From Acetobacter sp. (GTDB lineage: Bacteria; Pseudomonadota; Alphaproteobacteria; Acetobacterales; Acetobacteraceae): DNA of 64,000 nt. This document shows positions 20,780 through 30,694 of the stretch, one piece after another. Location of the stretch: NCBI GenBank assembly GCA_017413025.1, contig JAFPVE010000005.1, forward strand, positions 1 to 64,000, in the 5' to 3' direction. Under the pieces are notes generated by a model. That model was not told the origin of the DNA, did not search any database, and saw only the letters and a program-made list of their open reading frames with translations. How positions within the stretch are numbered: position 1 is the stretch's first letter; each line of letters opens with the position of its first letter. The position numbers and the translations under genes were made by a program.

Positions 20780-21202
20780 TTACATACTTTTATCCCATAT
20801 AGACAAAACAATGTTATCAAACGCTTCTTGTATTTTAGCATAATCTGAAAAAGAAAACTTTCCCTTCCGATACCGCGTATAACTAGGACAAACCTCAAGA
20901 ATTTGTTTTTTCCACGCCTCTGCTTGTACAGGCGTAATAACCTTTTGACGAAGTGCTCTTTCTATTTCCAAACGAACACTCCTTTCTCTTAACTTTGTTT
21001 TGCTATAGCGCAAAATCTCACTCTCCACCGGAAATCTTCCCAACATCAATTCATTCCACCAAACGTGGAACGTATAAACAGGGTTAATCGAAGAGACAAT
21101 ACCACACCACGCCCAAATAAGAACTGTAAGAAAAATAAAAGTCAACAGAACTATAACAATAATATGAAAATTTTCTGCAGCCGAAAAATAGTTATGATCC
21201 AT
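20780..21202 (-). CDS. Small membrane protein of unknown function, paralog 1
   Basis: I do not recognise the family. The 140-residue protein has one membrane helix (about residues 13-37) followed by a soluble basic and amphipathic tail. It is clearly a paralog of the next gene upstream: both share W-W-CGI, SINP followed by an aromatic-rich stretch, NEL, LRYSK, and a C-terminal SFSDY-K-FD-I pattern. AGGAG lies eight bases before the ATG. The tail is rich in charged residues and may be a helical interaction domain. It is transcribed after its paralog, with a 151-base gap, and faces ftsB tail to tail. Confidence 0.75.
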   Translation of the reverse strand: MDHNYFSAAENFHIIVIVLLTFIFLTVLIWAWCGIVSSINPVYTFHVWWNELMLGRFPVESEILRYSKTKLRERSVRLEIERALRQKVITPVQAEAWKKQILEVCPSYTRYRKGKFSFSDYAKIQEAFDNIVLSIWDKSM

Positions 21203-21353
21203 ATAGATTACTCCTAAACATCCTTTTATAGAAAACCTCTATACAATAAGACCAAGAAACCTCTCTTCCTTCTCTTAAGAACAATTCACACCTAATTTAC
21301 ATTACCACTCAAGAGCAAGAGAATTAACCATACTTTATCCAAAACATATAACA

Positions 21354-21773
21354 CTAATTACCAACTACATGTAATTCAATATCGTCAAACATTTTCTTCA
21401 CTTTGACGTAATCAGAAAAAGAAAGTGACCCCTTCACATAAGAAGCGTATGGAGACATAGCTTCATCTATTTCTTTGTTCCATATGTCAGCTTGCTCTTG
21501 AGTAATTGTCCCACATCCTTGAAACCTTTTAATAAGCTTACGAACATTTACCGCCCTCAACCTCATTTTACTATATCGTAAAACTTCACAATCTTCTGGT
21601 GTCTTACTCAGAACAAGCTCATTCATCCAAATATAAAAAACAAAAAGTGGATTAATGGATAAAATAATACCACACCAAATCCACACTAAAATCGTCAGCA
21701 CAACAATAGAAGCAGCAACAACAACTAAAGTAAAATGTAACACTCCGCTCTCCTCACAATAATTCAAAGCCAC
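21354..21773 (-). CDS. Small membrane protein of unknown function, paralog 2
   Basis: This is the second of two tandem paralogs and has the same single-helix layout and the shared SINP, NEL, LRYSK and SFSDY motifs. The frame as given starts at GTG 21773 with no obvious ribosome-binding site. A GTG at 21743 is preceded by GAGGAG with a six-base gap and would give 129 residues. However, the first ten residues resemble those of the paralog (NY at the same place), so the longer start may still be right. A perfect TATAAT on the minus strand (21801-21806) with a TTGTAA 15 bases before it is a possible promoter. Function unknown. Confidence 0.72.
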   Translation of the reverse strand: MALNYCEESGVLHFTLVVVAASIVVLTILVWIWCGIILSINPLFVFYIWMNELVLSKTPEDCEVLRYSKMRLRAVNVRKLIKRFQGCGTITQEQADIWNKEIDEAMSPYASYVKGSLSFSDYVKVKKMFDDIELHVVGN

Positions 21774-22065
21774 AACAATAAATAATTAACATAATAATAA
21801 ATTATAGTTCATTATTTCAAATTACAACCACTATTGTGCTTGACAAAACAACACTAACATTTCTACTTATTGTAAACCTCGTTTTCTATCAATACCTAGT
21901 CTCATTTCTTCCGTCATAATAAACACATCAAGCTCTTTAACCTCTATATTCTTCTCCCATCGTCAACAAGAAAACGACAAAAAAACAACACAAGCACCCC
22001 TTTTTACCTCTTGACTTTATACTATCCCTAGAAAAATTTTAATCTATCCATAAGTCTAGATATTC

Positions 22066-22233
22066 TTATTTAATTTTCGCTTCACGAAATACAACATGTT
22101 TACGGACAACAGGGTCATATTTCTTAAGTTCCATTTTACCTGTATGTGCACGCGCATTTTTCTTTGTCACATAAAAATAACCCGTATCCGCTGTCGAAAC
22201 GAGACGAATTTTAATAACATTACTTTTAGCCAT
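22066..22233 (-). CDS. rpmG: 50S ribosomal protein L33
   Basis: This 55-residue protein starts [18 protein letters not shown] and ends VVFREAKIK. It matches the L33 pattern, including the YFYVTKKN and [15 protein letters not shown] stretches. It lacks the zinc-binding Cys pairs, so it is the Cys-free form. GGAG lies just before the ATG. It stands alone on the minus strand between AT-rich spacers. Confidence 0.95.
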   Translation of the reverse strand: MAKSNVIKIRLVSTADTGYFYVTKKNARAHTGKMELKKYDPVVRKHVVFREAKIK

Positions 22234-22473
22234 AATTTCTCCAATAACACATGCTTTAATAACTCAATAATAAAGCTTCAATTCTTTTACAAAGATATAT
22301 GATAAGAAATCATAAATTATCAATAAGATCAAGTCTTTCTTTTTCTTTCAAAAAATAATTACCCCATTACAAATAAACTACAAAAAAAATAACCTATTGT
22401 ATTATGTGTAATAACAATGTATCCAAATAGTCTTTATGAGTTACGCTCTCATATTAGTTATACAATGAAACAG

Positions 22474-23919
22474 TTAATCTGAAAAAAGCTCCGACCACGC
22501 TGGAAATTTTTGTGCCCAATCATCAATCTGACAGGATGTTATCTCTTCAGAAAAGGGGATTTCTGCAAGAACACGTATATGCCCTCTTGTCTCAATGATG
22601 TGTTTATTGCTTTCATTTTCTGGTCCGTTTAATACAATACCGGCTAATGCAATTCCTCTGCTTCGCAAAGCTTCCAAAGTCAACAAAGTATGATTAAGTG
22701 TACCAAGACCACTACGTACAACTAAAACAACAGGTAATCCCCACAAAGAGATAAGATCTATCATCATTTTATCGGATGTTATAGGCACCATAACACCCCC
22801 TGCTCCTTCAACGATTAAAGGCGTTTCTGCTGCTGCTTCTGGTAAAGTTAAACGACATAAATCAACACGTACTCCTTCTACTCTCGCTGCAACTTCAGGC
22901 GCAAGTGCTGCCTGACATACCAAAGCAGGCGAAAAACATATTGGATTACATGCAAGAGATTGTACCGTAGCTGTGTCTCCGACACTATGTTTAAGCCCAG
23001 TTTGCAAAGGCTTCCAATAAGATCCAGACCATCGGCGTACTAAACAAGCTGAAACAATAGTTTTCCCCACATCTGTATCTGTCCCTGTTACGAATACTCC
23101 CACACGTGGAGGTTTACGAAAACACCCATAAGCAACCTCCCATGTTACAACACTTCCCTTTGCATCAAAACGTCTCAATACACGACGAAACTGTGCTGTG
23201 CCAAGTGGTTTACTGCCATCCCGTGGCACAGATGCGCCTGTTGCTTTAAGATGTCGTACAAAAGCCAAACCTGATTGAAAAGGATAAATAAAACTTTCAT
23301 GCTTCCATACTCCAGAGCATAGTGACGGAACCATAGCTTTCATATCAGCAAGAGTTGGATAATCTGGAGTGCCGGCTTTTACCCCTTCTTCCTCACATGC
23401 CTTCTGCCATTGCACAAATGTTCCTTTTAATAAAGTTGATAAGGCAATGACGCCATTAGGAGCAAGCAACTTAACCAACTGCTTTAAGACCGCTTGTGGA
23501 TTGACAAGCCATTGAAAGACAAGATTTCCGCAAATAAGATCAAAATGGCCTTCAATAGTAGGATGCGTTACATCCATTTGATAAAATCGAACACCATCCA
23601 AACCTATTTTCTGAGCACGTTCTAACATACGTGGTGCATAATCCGTTGCCACAAAGGACGATCGTGGCCATAAGCGATGTATCTGCTGCGTTAGCAAGCC
23701 TGTCCCACAACCAATTTCTAAAATCGTTTGTGGTTCACTATTTTGTGATTCACTATGAAGAAAAGAACTATTTGTCAAACCTTGATCTGCAAAACATCGA
23801 GCAATATAATCACTCAGACGGTTAGCAACCACTTTTTGCACAACAGCCGCAGAATGATATCCCTCAGCTTTATCAAAGCTATCCCGAATCTGTTGGTTGC
23901 GTATATGCCCTTGCTCCAT
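22474..23919 (-). CDS. Fused BioC-BioD: malonyl-ACP methyltransferase and dethiobiotin synthetase
   Basis: One 481-residue chain carries two biotin enzymes. Residues of about 1-270 form a SAM methyltransferase with the binding loop EIGCGTGLL (68-76) and the BioC-like region LVFQWLVNP, expected to methylate malonyl-ACP at the start of pimelate synthesis. Residues of about 271-481 form dethiobiotin synthetase with the P-loop GTDTDVGKT (279-287) and VEGAGGVMVP. The junction has almost no linker. The gene starts one base after the esterase stop, so translation is probably coupled. The BioD part lies at about 22474-23109. There is no internal stop or frameshift. Confidence 0.93.
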   Translation of the reverse strand: MEQGHIRNQQIRDSFDKAEGYHSAAVVQKVVANRLSDYIARCFADQGLTNSSFLHSESQNSEPQTILEIGCGTGLLTQQIHRLWPRSSFVATDYAPRMLERAQKIGLDGVRFYQMDVTHPTIEGHFDLICGNLVFQWLVNPQAVLKQLVKLLAPNGVIALSTLLKGTFVQWQKACEEEGVKAGTPDYPTLADMKAMVPSLCSGVWKHESFIYPFQSGLAFVRHLKATGASVPRDGSKPLGTAQFRRVLRRFDAKGSVVTWEVAYGCFRKPPRVGVFVTGTDTDVGKTIVSACLVRRWSGSYWKPLQTGLKHSVGDTATVQSLACNPICFSPALVCQAALAPEVAARVEGVRVDLCRLTLPEAAAETPLIVEGAGGVMVPITSDKMMIDLISLWGLPVVLVVRSGLGTLNHTLLTLEALRSRGIALAGIVLNGPENESNKHIIETRGHIRVLAEIPFSEEITSCQIDDWAQKFPAWSELFSD

Positions 23920-23920
23920 T

Positions 23921-24619
23921 TCATATAGAACCCTGTTCCATAGCCTGACGTAATGACTGTAAGAGCATTGCTGATGCTTCTACATGTGTTTGAGGCAAAA
24001 GATGCCCTCCCTCTTGCCACACCAAGCGAACAGTGTGCGGAACAGAAGCTTTCAACATTTCTGGAGAAACAAGATTATCCTGCGTACCTCCCATAATGAC
24101 AACACGACTCCCAAGAGAAACTAAATGTGCGTAAATATTTATATTTTTAAGCATTGTAAGCCCCCAACATAATGTTTGAACATGAGGCATATTGTTACAT
24201 GGCACAGGAAACGCTCCGCATCTTTTTCGAAAATTATTCACTACTGAAAGAGAATCCATTTTTATACTCCGCTGCATACGGTGTAAAACGCGCTCTGGTA
24301 CCCCTTCTGTAAATCCTTCCCCCGATACAAATCGACCAAATGCATTAAACCCTACAAATACACTTCCGACCGGCAACAATGCTTGCCCTACCAACCATAA
24401 AAACCCTAAAGAATGCCCTACAGCCAAAACAGGCATACCTTTTTGCTGCAAATTTTTAATCGTTTTTTGCAGATCTTGCCCTTGTCTCCCAGAAAATGTT
24501 CTTAAAAATCCAAAATCAGGTACAGACACAGATTCCCAACCAAGCCTCTGCAACAAAGGCTGCCAAAAATCTGACCCAAACCCCCAGCCGTGCAAAAAAA
24601 TAGCCTCAAATCGCTGCAT
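23921..24619 (-). CDS. BioH-like alpha/beta hydrolase, probable pimeloyl-ACP methyl ester esterase
   Basis: This is a 232-residue alpha/beta hydrolase with the oxyanion loop HGWGFGSDFW, nucleophile serine in AVGHSLGFLW, an aspartate in MGGTQDNLVSP and histidine in EGGHLLPQ. In the context of bioF and bioC-bioD it most likely removes the methyl group that BioC adds, releasing pimeloyl-ACP. Sequence alone does not separate BioH from other carboxylesterases, so the substrate is inferred from the operon. It lies 12 bases after bioF and one base before the BioC-BioD gene. Confidence 0.8.
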   Translation of the reverse strand: MQRFEAIFLHGWGFGSDFWQPLLQRLGWESVSVPDFGFLRTFSGRQGQDLQKTIKNLQQKGMPVLAVGHSLGFLWLVGQALLPVGSVFVGFNAFGRFVSGEGFTEGVPERVLHRMQRSIKMDSLSVVNNFRKRCGAFPVPCNNMPHVQTLCWGLTMLKNINIYAHLVSLGSRVVIMGGTQDNLVSPEMLKASVPHTVRLVWQEGGHLLPQTHVEASAMLLQSLRQAMEQGSI

Positions 24620-24631
24620 AAAAAAACATCC

Positions 24632-25828
24632 TTAACAGCCATGTTTTTCGTCATTTCCTATGGCATGCAACAATGCATGTGCCAAAGCATCTACTTGTTC
24701 AATAGTATGATAGGCACAAATAGCCACCCGTAAACGACAACGATCAGGCGGCACTGTCGGCGGACGAATAGCAACAACAAGAAAACCAAGTTCTTCTATT
24801 ACACGCGCAAGAGACATAGCCTTACACTCTTTTCCCACCAAAATAGGAATAATATGAGTTGTCGAAGAACCAATATCAACTCCTCCATTCCACATATGCT
24901 TACGTAAACGTTTTGATAAAACTTCTACCTGATTACGTGCTTGTACCATATTTGGTAAAAGATCTAACGCTGCATCAATAGCCCCTATCAATAGTGGCGA
25001 AAGAGCCGTTGAGAATACCGCCCCAGAAGCCGTATTATCAAGCCATTCACATGCAGATTTCGATGAGGCAATAAAAGCTCCCATACTGCCCAGAGCTTTA
25101 CTAAAAGTACCTACTATTATATCTGCAAACCCAAGAGAAAGCCCAAATCCATTTTCTCCAAACACACCAATAGCATGCGCCTCATCAACACAGAGTAAAG
25201 CGTTATATTGTTGGGTTATTGCACGCAGTGCCACAATATCGCTTTGATCCCCCTCCATACTAAAAACACTTTCTGTTAAAACTATCCGCAGACCACTGCT
25301 TTTACATTGTGCTAAAAGTGTTGCCAAATGCGCAACGTCACCATGACGAAACCGTATAGGGCGTAAACCAGCCGCCGCGCACCCGTGATAAAGGCTCGCA
25401 TGAATCAATTTATCAGCAAAAATTGTTGCTTTTTCTCCTGTTTGTTGTATAGAGAGACGCCCTAACGCTGGTAATAAAGACGCATTAGCCTGCCATCCTG
25501 AAGGAAAAATTCTCGCATCAGGCATCGCTGTTAGTGCTGCTACGCGCTGTTCTAGATTACGCATATGAACAGTCAGTCCTGTAACAACGCGCGAAGCACC
25601 ACTCCCGCTTCCGTCCATTTGAGCACATATAACAGCACGCTCAAGCAGCAAAGGATGTGTACAAAGCCCAAGATAATCACTTGAAGAAAAATCTACGAGC
25701 TCTCTTCCTGTTTGTTGACACAGCACCCGCCCGACACCAATACGTTGTAACGATCTGCACACACGTAACCGGTCTTGCCTTGCTAAATCTTCTAACCCTT
25801 TGTGGAAAAGTCCATTAAATTTTATCAT
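24632..25828 (-). CDS. bioF: 8-amino-7-oxononanoate synthase
   Basis: This PLP enzyme condenses pimeloyl-ACP with alanine to give 8-amino-7-oxononanoate. The PLP lysine is in GTFSKALGSMGAF. The preceding SSDYLGLCTHP, SGSGASRVVTG and CVDEAHAIGVFG segments are classic for the alpha-oxoamine synthase family. The 398-residue length is normal. It is the first gene of the minus-strand biotin operon (bioF, esterase, BioC-BioD), which diverges from bioA. Confidence 0.93.
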   Translation of the reverse strand: MIKFNGLFHKGLEDLARQDRLRVCRSLQRIGVGRVLCQQTGRELVDFSSSDYLGLCTHPLLLERAVICAQMDGSGSGASRVVTGLTVHMRNLEQRVAALTAMPDARIFPSGWQANASLLPALGRLSIQQTGEKATIFADKLIHASLYHGCAAAGLRPIRFRHGDVAHLATLLAQCKSSGLRIVLTESVFSMEGDQSDIVALRAITQQYNALLCVDEAHAIGVFGENGFGLSLGFADIIVGTFSKALGSMGAFIASSKSACEWLDNTASGAVFSTALSPLLIGAIDAALDLLPNMVQARNQVEVLSKRLRKHMWNGGVDIGSSTTHIIPILVGKECKAMSLARVIEELGFLVVAIRPPTVPPDRCRLRVAICAYHTIEQVDALAHALLHAIGNDEKHGC

Positions 25829-25887
25829 ACTCTACACCATCACTCACTCTCATGTTTTCTTTTATCACTCTAGGACCTGTATATAAC

Positions 25888-27156
25888 ATGACACATTCAC
25901 ATTTACCTAACTGGTACCAAAAAGGACTGCCACACATTTGGCTTCCCTATAGCCAAATGCAAACAGCATCATCCCCTATCGCTGCAACAAAAACAAACGG
26001 CAGCCAAATTTTTCTGACTGATGGTAGGATTCTTATCGATGGTATCGCTTCATGGTGGACAGCATGCCATGGATATAACCACCCATATATTTGCGCTGCT
26101 CTACAACGCCAACTTGATATTATGCCTCATATTATGTTTGGAGGTATTGTACATGAACCAGCATTACACCTCGCTCAACGTTTATGTGACAGACTCACAG
26201 GAAATCTTAACCACGTATTTTTTACAGATTCTGGTTCTGTCGCAGTTGAAGTCGCTATGAAAATGGCTATTCAAAGTAGACTCAATAAAGGTGAAACACG
26301 CCGTACCCGTATTATGGCTTTCCATGGCGGCTATCATGGAGACACTCTTGCAACAATGGCTGTTTGTGATCCAGAAGAAGGAATGCACCATCTCTACGGC
26401 AACGTATTAACACAACAAATTATCGCCCCTCTTCCCTGTGATGAACCGAGTTTTAAAACTTTCCATAATCTTTTAGAACAGCATGCCCACGAACTTGCTG
26501 CCATCCTTGTAGAACCTCTTGTTCAAGGAGCTGGTGGTATGCTATTTCACACACCAGATGTTTTACAGATTATACGACATGCTGCCGATCGGTATGATAT
26601 TTTACTTATTTTAGACGAAATTTTTACAGGTTTTGGACGAACAGGAACTTTTTTTGCCTATGAACAAGCACATATTGTACCAGATATCATAACTCTCTCT
26701 AAAGCACTAACAGGCGGTACACTCGCTTTAGCTGCTACTATTGCTGTCCCTCATGTTTTTGAAGCGTTTCTATCAAACAATCCAGAACATGCTCTTATGC
26801 ATGGACCAACTTTTATGGCCAACCCTTTAGCCTGTACAAGCGCTAATGCATCGCTTGATCTTTTTGATACCGAACCTCGACTTGAACAAGTCGCCACTCT
26901 CAATAGTTTTTTAACAGATACTCTTAAAGCATGCCGTACCTTACCAGGCGTACGCAATGTTCGTACGCTTGGCGCAATAGGCGTTGTAGAACTAGAACAC
27001 ATCAACAATCACGAAAGATTACGTCAAGAATTTATCACACATGGATGCTGGATACGCCCTTTTCGTAATATTGTATATTTAACACCTGCTTTTACTATCG
27101 ACGAAAAAGAACTTCATACTCTTACTCATACCGTGTACAAAGTTCTTAGTGCTTGA
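25888..27156 (+). CDS. bioA: Adenosylmethionine-8-amino-7-oxononanoate aminotransferase
   Basis: This PLP transaminase makes 7,8-diaminononanoate, the substrate of BioD, with SAM as the usual donor. Signs are HIWLPYSQM near the start, ASWWTACHGYNHP, AFHGGYHGDT, LILDEIFTGFGRTG and the PLP lysine in LSKALTGG. I start at ATG 25888 (MTHSHLPNW), giving 422 residues. The longer frame from 25852 would leave only 23 bases to the divergent bioF start. Even so, the spacer is just 59 bases, so the two operons share overlapping promoter DNA. No bioB is in the window. Confidence 0.93.
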   Translation: MTHSHLPNWYQKGLPHIWLPYSQMQTASSPIAATKTNGSQIFLTDGRILIDGIASWWTACHGYNHPYICAALQRQLDIMPHIMFGGIVHEPALHLAQRLCDRLTGNLNHVFFTDSGSVAVEVAMKMAIQSRLNKGETRRTRIMAFHGGYHGDTLATMAVCDPEEGMHHLYGNVLTQQIIAPLPCDEPSFKTFHNLLEQHAHELAAILVEPLVQGAGGMLFHTPDVLQIIRHAADRYDILLILDEIFTGFGRTGTFFAYEQAHIVPDIITLSKALTGGTLALAATIAVPHVFEAFLSNNPEHALMHGPTFMANPLACTSANASLDLFDTEPRLEQVATLNSFLTDTLKACRTLPGVRNVRTLGAIGVVELEHINNHERLRQEFITHGCWIRPFRNIVYLTPAFTIDEKELHTLTHTVYKVLSA

Positions 27157-27326
27157 ACAAAAAACTACTATCATTAAGTAAAAACAAAATGTTTCTCAAT
27201 TGATCTTTTATAAGGTTAACGGTTTATAAATTATAAAAAATATCTTAATACCATAACTATTCTTTATTTCCCTCTATAGGCAAATTTCTTTCTTTTTAAA
27301 GGAAGTTTTTAAAAATCAGATCCTTT

Positions 27327-27899
27327 CTAGGGGATATTTTTCTTGCTTGTTTCCTCTAATGGCGTATCTTCTGATAGACTTCGGTGAGACGGTATCTCTA
27401 AATTGTCATTGTGAACAGTTTTGACTGTTCCATTAGGGTTAATAATTGTTTCTGTACCGTCTTTATTAGGTATAACGAGTGGTACTGTGGTTTGAAAATG
27501 TAAATCTACAATATTATTACTATTTTTATAACCATTTTCTAATTTTTTACCCAATAATTTGTTTTTGATATTATTTTTATTTTGATCCGTAAGAGAGTTT
27601 TTTATGTTATCATTTAGTTCATTGCTGATATCAATACCCTGACGAATATTTTTTTGTTCTCCAAGACTCATTTCCTCCCCATCTCGCAACAAGATCCTTT
27701 TATGCGACGAAGTATGAGACTCTTTTTCATAAAAATCCAATAAAAACCCACTTGGTCCCATAGGCACAGGCTTTTGCAAGCCTACAGGCCACATATCAGG
27801 ATTTTTTTCAAATAAAGAAGCCGCATTTGCTGTAAGCTTATCAAGGCTACCACAACCACTTAGTAACATACATGTCCCTAAAAAGATAACTCTCCCCAT
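27327..27899 (-). CDS. Hypothetical lipoprotein
   Basis: The product is 190 residues with a lipoprotein signal: a short hydrophobic segment ending in the lipobox LLSGC (Cys16). The rest is hydrophilic and Asn- and Lys-rich with no domain I recognise. It contains a VVDLHF-like stretch and an IVNPNGTVKTVHN-like end that suggest small beta-structure. It follows pgsA on the same strand with a 68-base gap, so it may be in the uvrC-pgsA transcript. Function unknown. Confidence 0.7.
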   Translation of the reverse strand: MGRVIFLGTCMLLSGCGSLDKLTANAASLFEKNPDMWPVGLQKPVPMGPSGFLLDFYEKESHTSSHKRILLRDGEEMSLGEQKNIRQGIDISNELNDNIKNSLTDQNKNNIKNKLLGKKLENGYKNSNNIVDLHFQTTVPLVIPNKDGTETIINPNGTVKTVHNDNLEIPSHRSLSEDTPLEETSKKNIP

Positions 27900-27967
27900 A
27901 GCCTTAGTCCTTCATTTTTAACTACCTCATGTTTTCAAACAAACCTCATAATAACTCATAGCTTTTC

Positions 27968-28537
27968 TCATTTTTCAATATGCTGAATACCAACAGTTAA
28001 ATAATCCCACCCTGTAATAAGTGTCAGTGCCGCAGCAATCCAAAGTAACACGGCACCAATTGCTGCTATAGGTAGCCACGGTAAACCTAGAAGAATACTC
28101 GTCTTATCTCCAGCGATCAAAAAACCTATTGCTGTCATTTGAAAACCTGTTTTCCACTTAGCAAGACGTGTGACAGGCAAAATCGTTTTATATCCTACAA
28201 GATATTCTCGCATACCAGATACCAAAATTTCACGACAAAGAATAATAGTTGCCGGCCATAATCCTGCGTAAGGTATTCGCATATATCCGACCAAAACCAT
28301 CAGACAAGCCCCAACAAGCAACTTATCGGCTATCGGATCAAACATTCGACCAAAATCAGATAACTGCTGACGCGCGCGCGCAATTTTACCATCAAGATAA
28401 TCAGTGACACCTGCTAAAATAAATACAATACAAGCAAAAGCACTCGAACAGGGTGTACCCCACGCGATAAACCCCACCACAATAGGAATAACAATAATAC
28501 GAGAGAGTGTAAGAATATTAGAAAGATTGCTTAGCAT
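27968..28537 (-). CDS. pgsA: CDP-diacylglycerol--glycerol-3-phosphate 3-phosphatidyltransferase
   Basis: This integral membrane enzyme commits CDP-diacylglycerol to phosphatidylglycerol. The CDP-alcohol phosphatidyltransferase signature is complete: DYLDGKIARARQQLSDFGRM followed by FDPIADKL. The 189-residue length and several membrane helices fit PgsA. It sits 16 bases after uvrC, a common pairing, and probably shares its transcript. Confidence 0.93.
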   Translation of the reverse strand: MLSNLSNILTLSRIIVIPIVVGFIAWGTPCSSAFACIVFILAGVTDYLDGKIARARQQLSDFGRMFDPIADKLLVGACLMVLVGYMRIPYAGLWPATIILCREILVSGMREYLVGYKTILPVTRLAKWKTGFQMTAIGFLIAGDKTSILLGLPWLPIAAIGAVLLWIAAALTLITGWDYLTVGIQHIEK

Positions 28538-28553
28538 TCTGATTTTCTTTCAA

Positions 28554-30437
28554 TCAGTGTTCATCAGGATTCCAATCTGGATGAAAATACCCATATACAG
28601 CTCTGGCTGTTTCGCGATTAATCCCAGATACTGCTTCGAGATCAGCTAATCCTGCTTGACAAACTGCCCGGACAGATCCAAATGTGCCAAGAAGATTTTT
28701 TTTACGTAGAGGCCCAATACCAGGTACTTTATCAAGTTCAGAGTGCACAAGTGCTTTAGAACGTCCTGTTCGATGCGCAGTAATCGCAAACCGATGCGCT
28801 TCATCACGTAAACGTTGAAGATAATAAAGTACCGGATCCCGAGGAGGAAGCTGAAACGGATCCACATGATCTGTATAAAACCATTCGCGCCCCGCATTCC
28901 GATGAATCCCCTTAGCCATACACACGAGCTTAACACCTGTTATCCCAAGATCATCTAGAACACCTCTTACTGCAGAATATTGCCCCCAACCTCCGTCAAT
29001 AAGCACTATATCAGGCCAAGAAATGACATGCCTAAAACGACGCTTAAGTACCTCACGCATCATGGCAAAATCATCCCCGAGTGTTACGGGGTTTTTAATA
29101 CGAAATTTCCGATATGCTTTACGATCGAATCCTTGTCTTCCCCCAACAATCATAACACCATAAGCGTAGGTTCCCTGAATATGACTGTTATCGTAAACCT
29201 CAATCCGTTCAGGAGGATCTTCTAACCCAAACACTTTTGCAACACCTTCAAGAAGAGAAATTTGTTCGACTGTTTCTGCTAACCTGCGTCTCAATGCATC
29301 ACGCGCGTTATTAATAGCATGAGCTAATACTTGTTTTTTTTCTCCTCGCCTTGGCGTTATAATATCAACTCTTTTTCCTCGCTTGAGAGACAAAGCTTCT
29401 ATTAAAAGATCGACTTCCTCAAGTTCATAGTTGATCACAACTGTAGCTGGGCAAGGCCTGTTATCGTAGAACTGCGCTATAAAAATAGCTAAAATTTTTT
29501 CTACAGTATCCTCTTGTGTATGCACGGGGAAAAATGAACAACTCCCATTATTATGCCCACCACGAATAAAAAAAACTTGAATACAAGTGCGCCCGTTTTC
29601 TTGCCACACACCCATCACATCCGCTTCAGGTAAAGATTTCGGATTCACAACACGAGAATCCTGCATTTGTGCCAAAGCACGAATACGATCACGCAGCACG
29701 GCTGCTTTCTCAAAATCTAGCATATCAGCTGCAATATTCATTTCTTTTCCGAGTGTTTCTCGTAAATTCATATTTTGACCAGATAAAAAATAACGAGCCT
29801 GATCTGTAAGTTCTTTATACTCTGCCTGATCGATCCGTTTTACACAGGGAGCAGAACAGCGTTTAATTTGGTATTGTAAACAAGGTCTTGTACGATGATT
29901 AAAAACAGAATCTGAACACGATCGTAATAAAAATATACGCTGAATAAGGGCTAATGTTTGATCAGCCGCCCAAGAAGAACCAAATGGTCCCCATAAAGTT
30001 ACTCCCTCTGGCACACGACCACGATGACGTACAACCCGTGGAAAAATATGATTATCTGTAAGCATTAACCATGGCTCACTTCGGTCATCACGTAATAAAA
30101 TATTAAACCGTGGCTGCATACGCTTAATATAATTAGCTTCTAATAAAAGAGCCTCGGCTTCTGTATGGGTTGTGACAATTTCCATTGTCACTGTTTGAGA
30201 AACCATTTGTTTCAGTCTATTAGGTAAGCGTGACAGATGCGTATAAGAGGTAACCCGTTTTTTAAGAGAAGCAGCTTTACCAATATACAAAACCTCACCC
30301 TTCTCTCCAATCATACGGTATACCCCTGGAGATAATGGTACCGTCCGCAAAGCACAGCGAATCACTTCTACTCCTTTAACAGCGGAAGTAGAAAAGTCAC
30401 TATTTTTTTTATTAGAATTTGTACAGGAAACAATCAC
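28554..30437 (-). CDS. uvrC: Excinuclease ABC subunit C
   Basis: UvrC makes both incisions in nucleotide excision repair. The order of domains is normal: the GIY-YIG endonuclease (residues about 35-115, GVYRM to YIGKAASL), a UVR motif (about 215-250), the RNase H-like second nuclease ([28 protein letters not shown]), and C-terminal helix-hairpin-helix DNA binding ([18 protein letters not shown]). The 627-residue length is typical. The first 30 residues look like a nonconserved extension, so a later start is possible. Confidence 0.95.
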   Translation of the reverse strand: MIVSCTNSNKKNSDFSTSAVKGVEVIRCALRTVPLSPGVYRMIGEKGEVLYIGKAASLKKRVTSYTHLSRLPNRLKQMVSQTVTMEIVTTHTEAEALLLEANYIKRMQPRFNILLRDDRSEPWLMLTDNHIFPRVVRHRGRVPEGVTLWGPFGSSWAADQTLALIQRIFLLRSCSDSVFNHRTRPCLQYQIKRCSAPCVKRIDQAEYKELTDQARYFLSGQNMNLRETLGKEMNIAADMLDFEKAAVLRDRIRALAQMQDSRVVNPKSLPEADVMGVWQENGRTCIQVFFIRGGHNNGSCSFFPVHTQEDTVEKILAIFIAQFYDNRPCPATVVINYELEEVDLLIEALSLKRGKRVDIITPRRGEKKQVLAHAINNARDALRRRLAETVEQISLLEGVAKVFGLEDPPERIEVYDNSHIQGTYAYGVMIVGGRQGFDRKAYRKFRIKNPVTLGDDFAMMREVLKRRFRHVISWPDIVLIDGGWGQYSAVRGVLDDLGITGVKLVCMAKGIHRNAGREWFYTDHVDPFQLPPRDPVLYYLQRLRDEAHRFAITAHRTGRSKALVHSELDKVPGIGPLRKKNLLGTFGSVRAVCQAGLADLEAVSGINRETARAVYGYFHPDWNPDEH

Positions 30438-30694
30438 GTCCCATTCCTATACAGAAGTTATATCATAACTAAAAACAAATTTTCACAACTTCTTTCTCTA
30501 AATATTTCTTTTGATATTTAACTTTTTATCTATTAAAAATCATTAAAACAAACAACGCTCAAAATACCCACAATAGATTATTTTTTCTAAAAAACCTCTC
30601 ACTCCTATATGACTCTACCGTATTATTAAACACATGTTAAAACAAGACGGTAGAATAAAAAATCATATAGATTATTATAGAACAAGTATTTCTA

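Noticed and set aside
21840..21868. TTGACA followed at 17 bases by CTACTT as a promoter
   Set aside because: The -10 is poor, and on the plus strand there is no gene or small RNA that I can support downstream before rpmG, which is on the other strand.
25879..25888. Possible BioR-type box (ctgtatataa) in front of bioA
   Set aside because: It matches the expected TTATMTATAA only loosely and such AT-rich strings are common here.
30614..30654. 8-bp inverted repeat tctaccgt/acggtaga upstream of uvrC
   Set aside because: The loop is long (25 bases), no T-run follows on the relevant strand, and an 8-bp match of this type is expected by chance.
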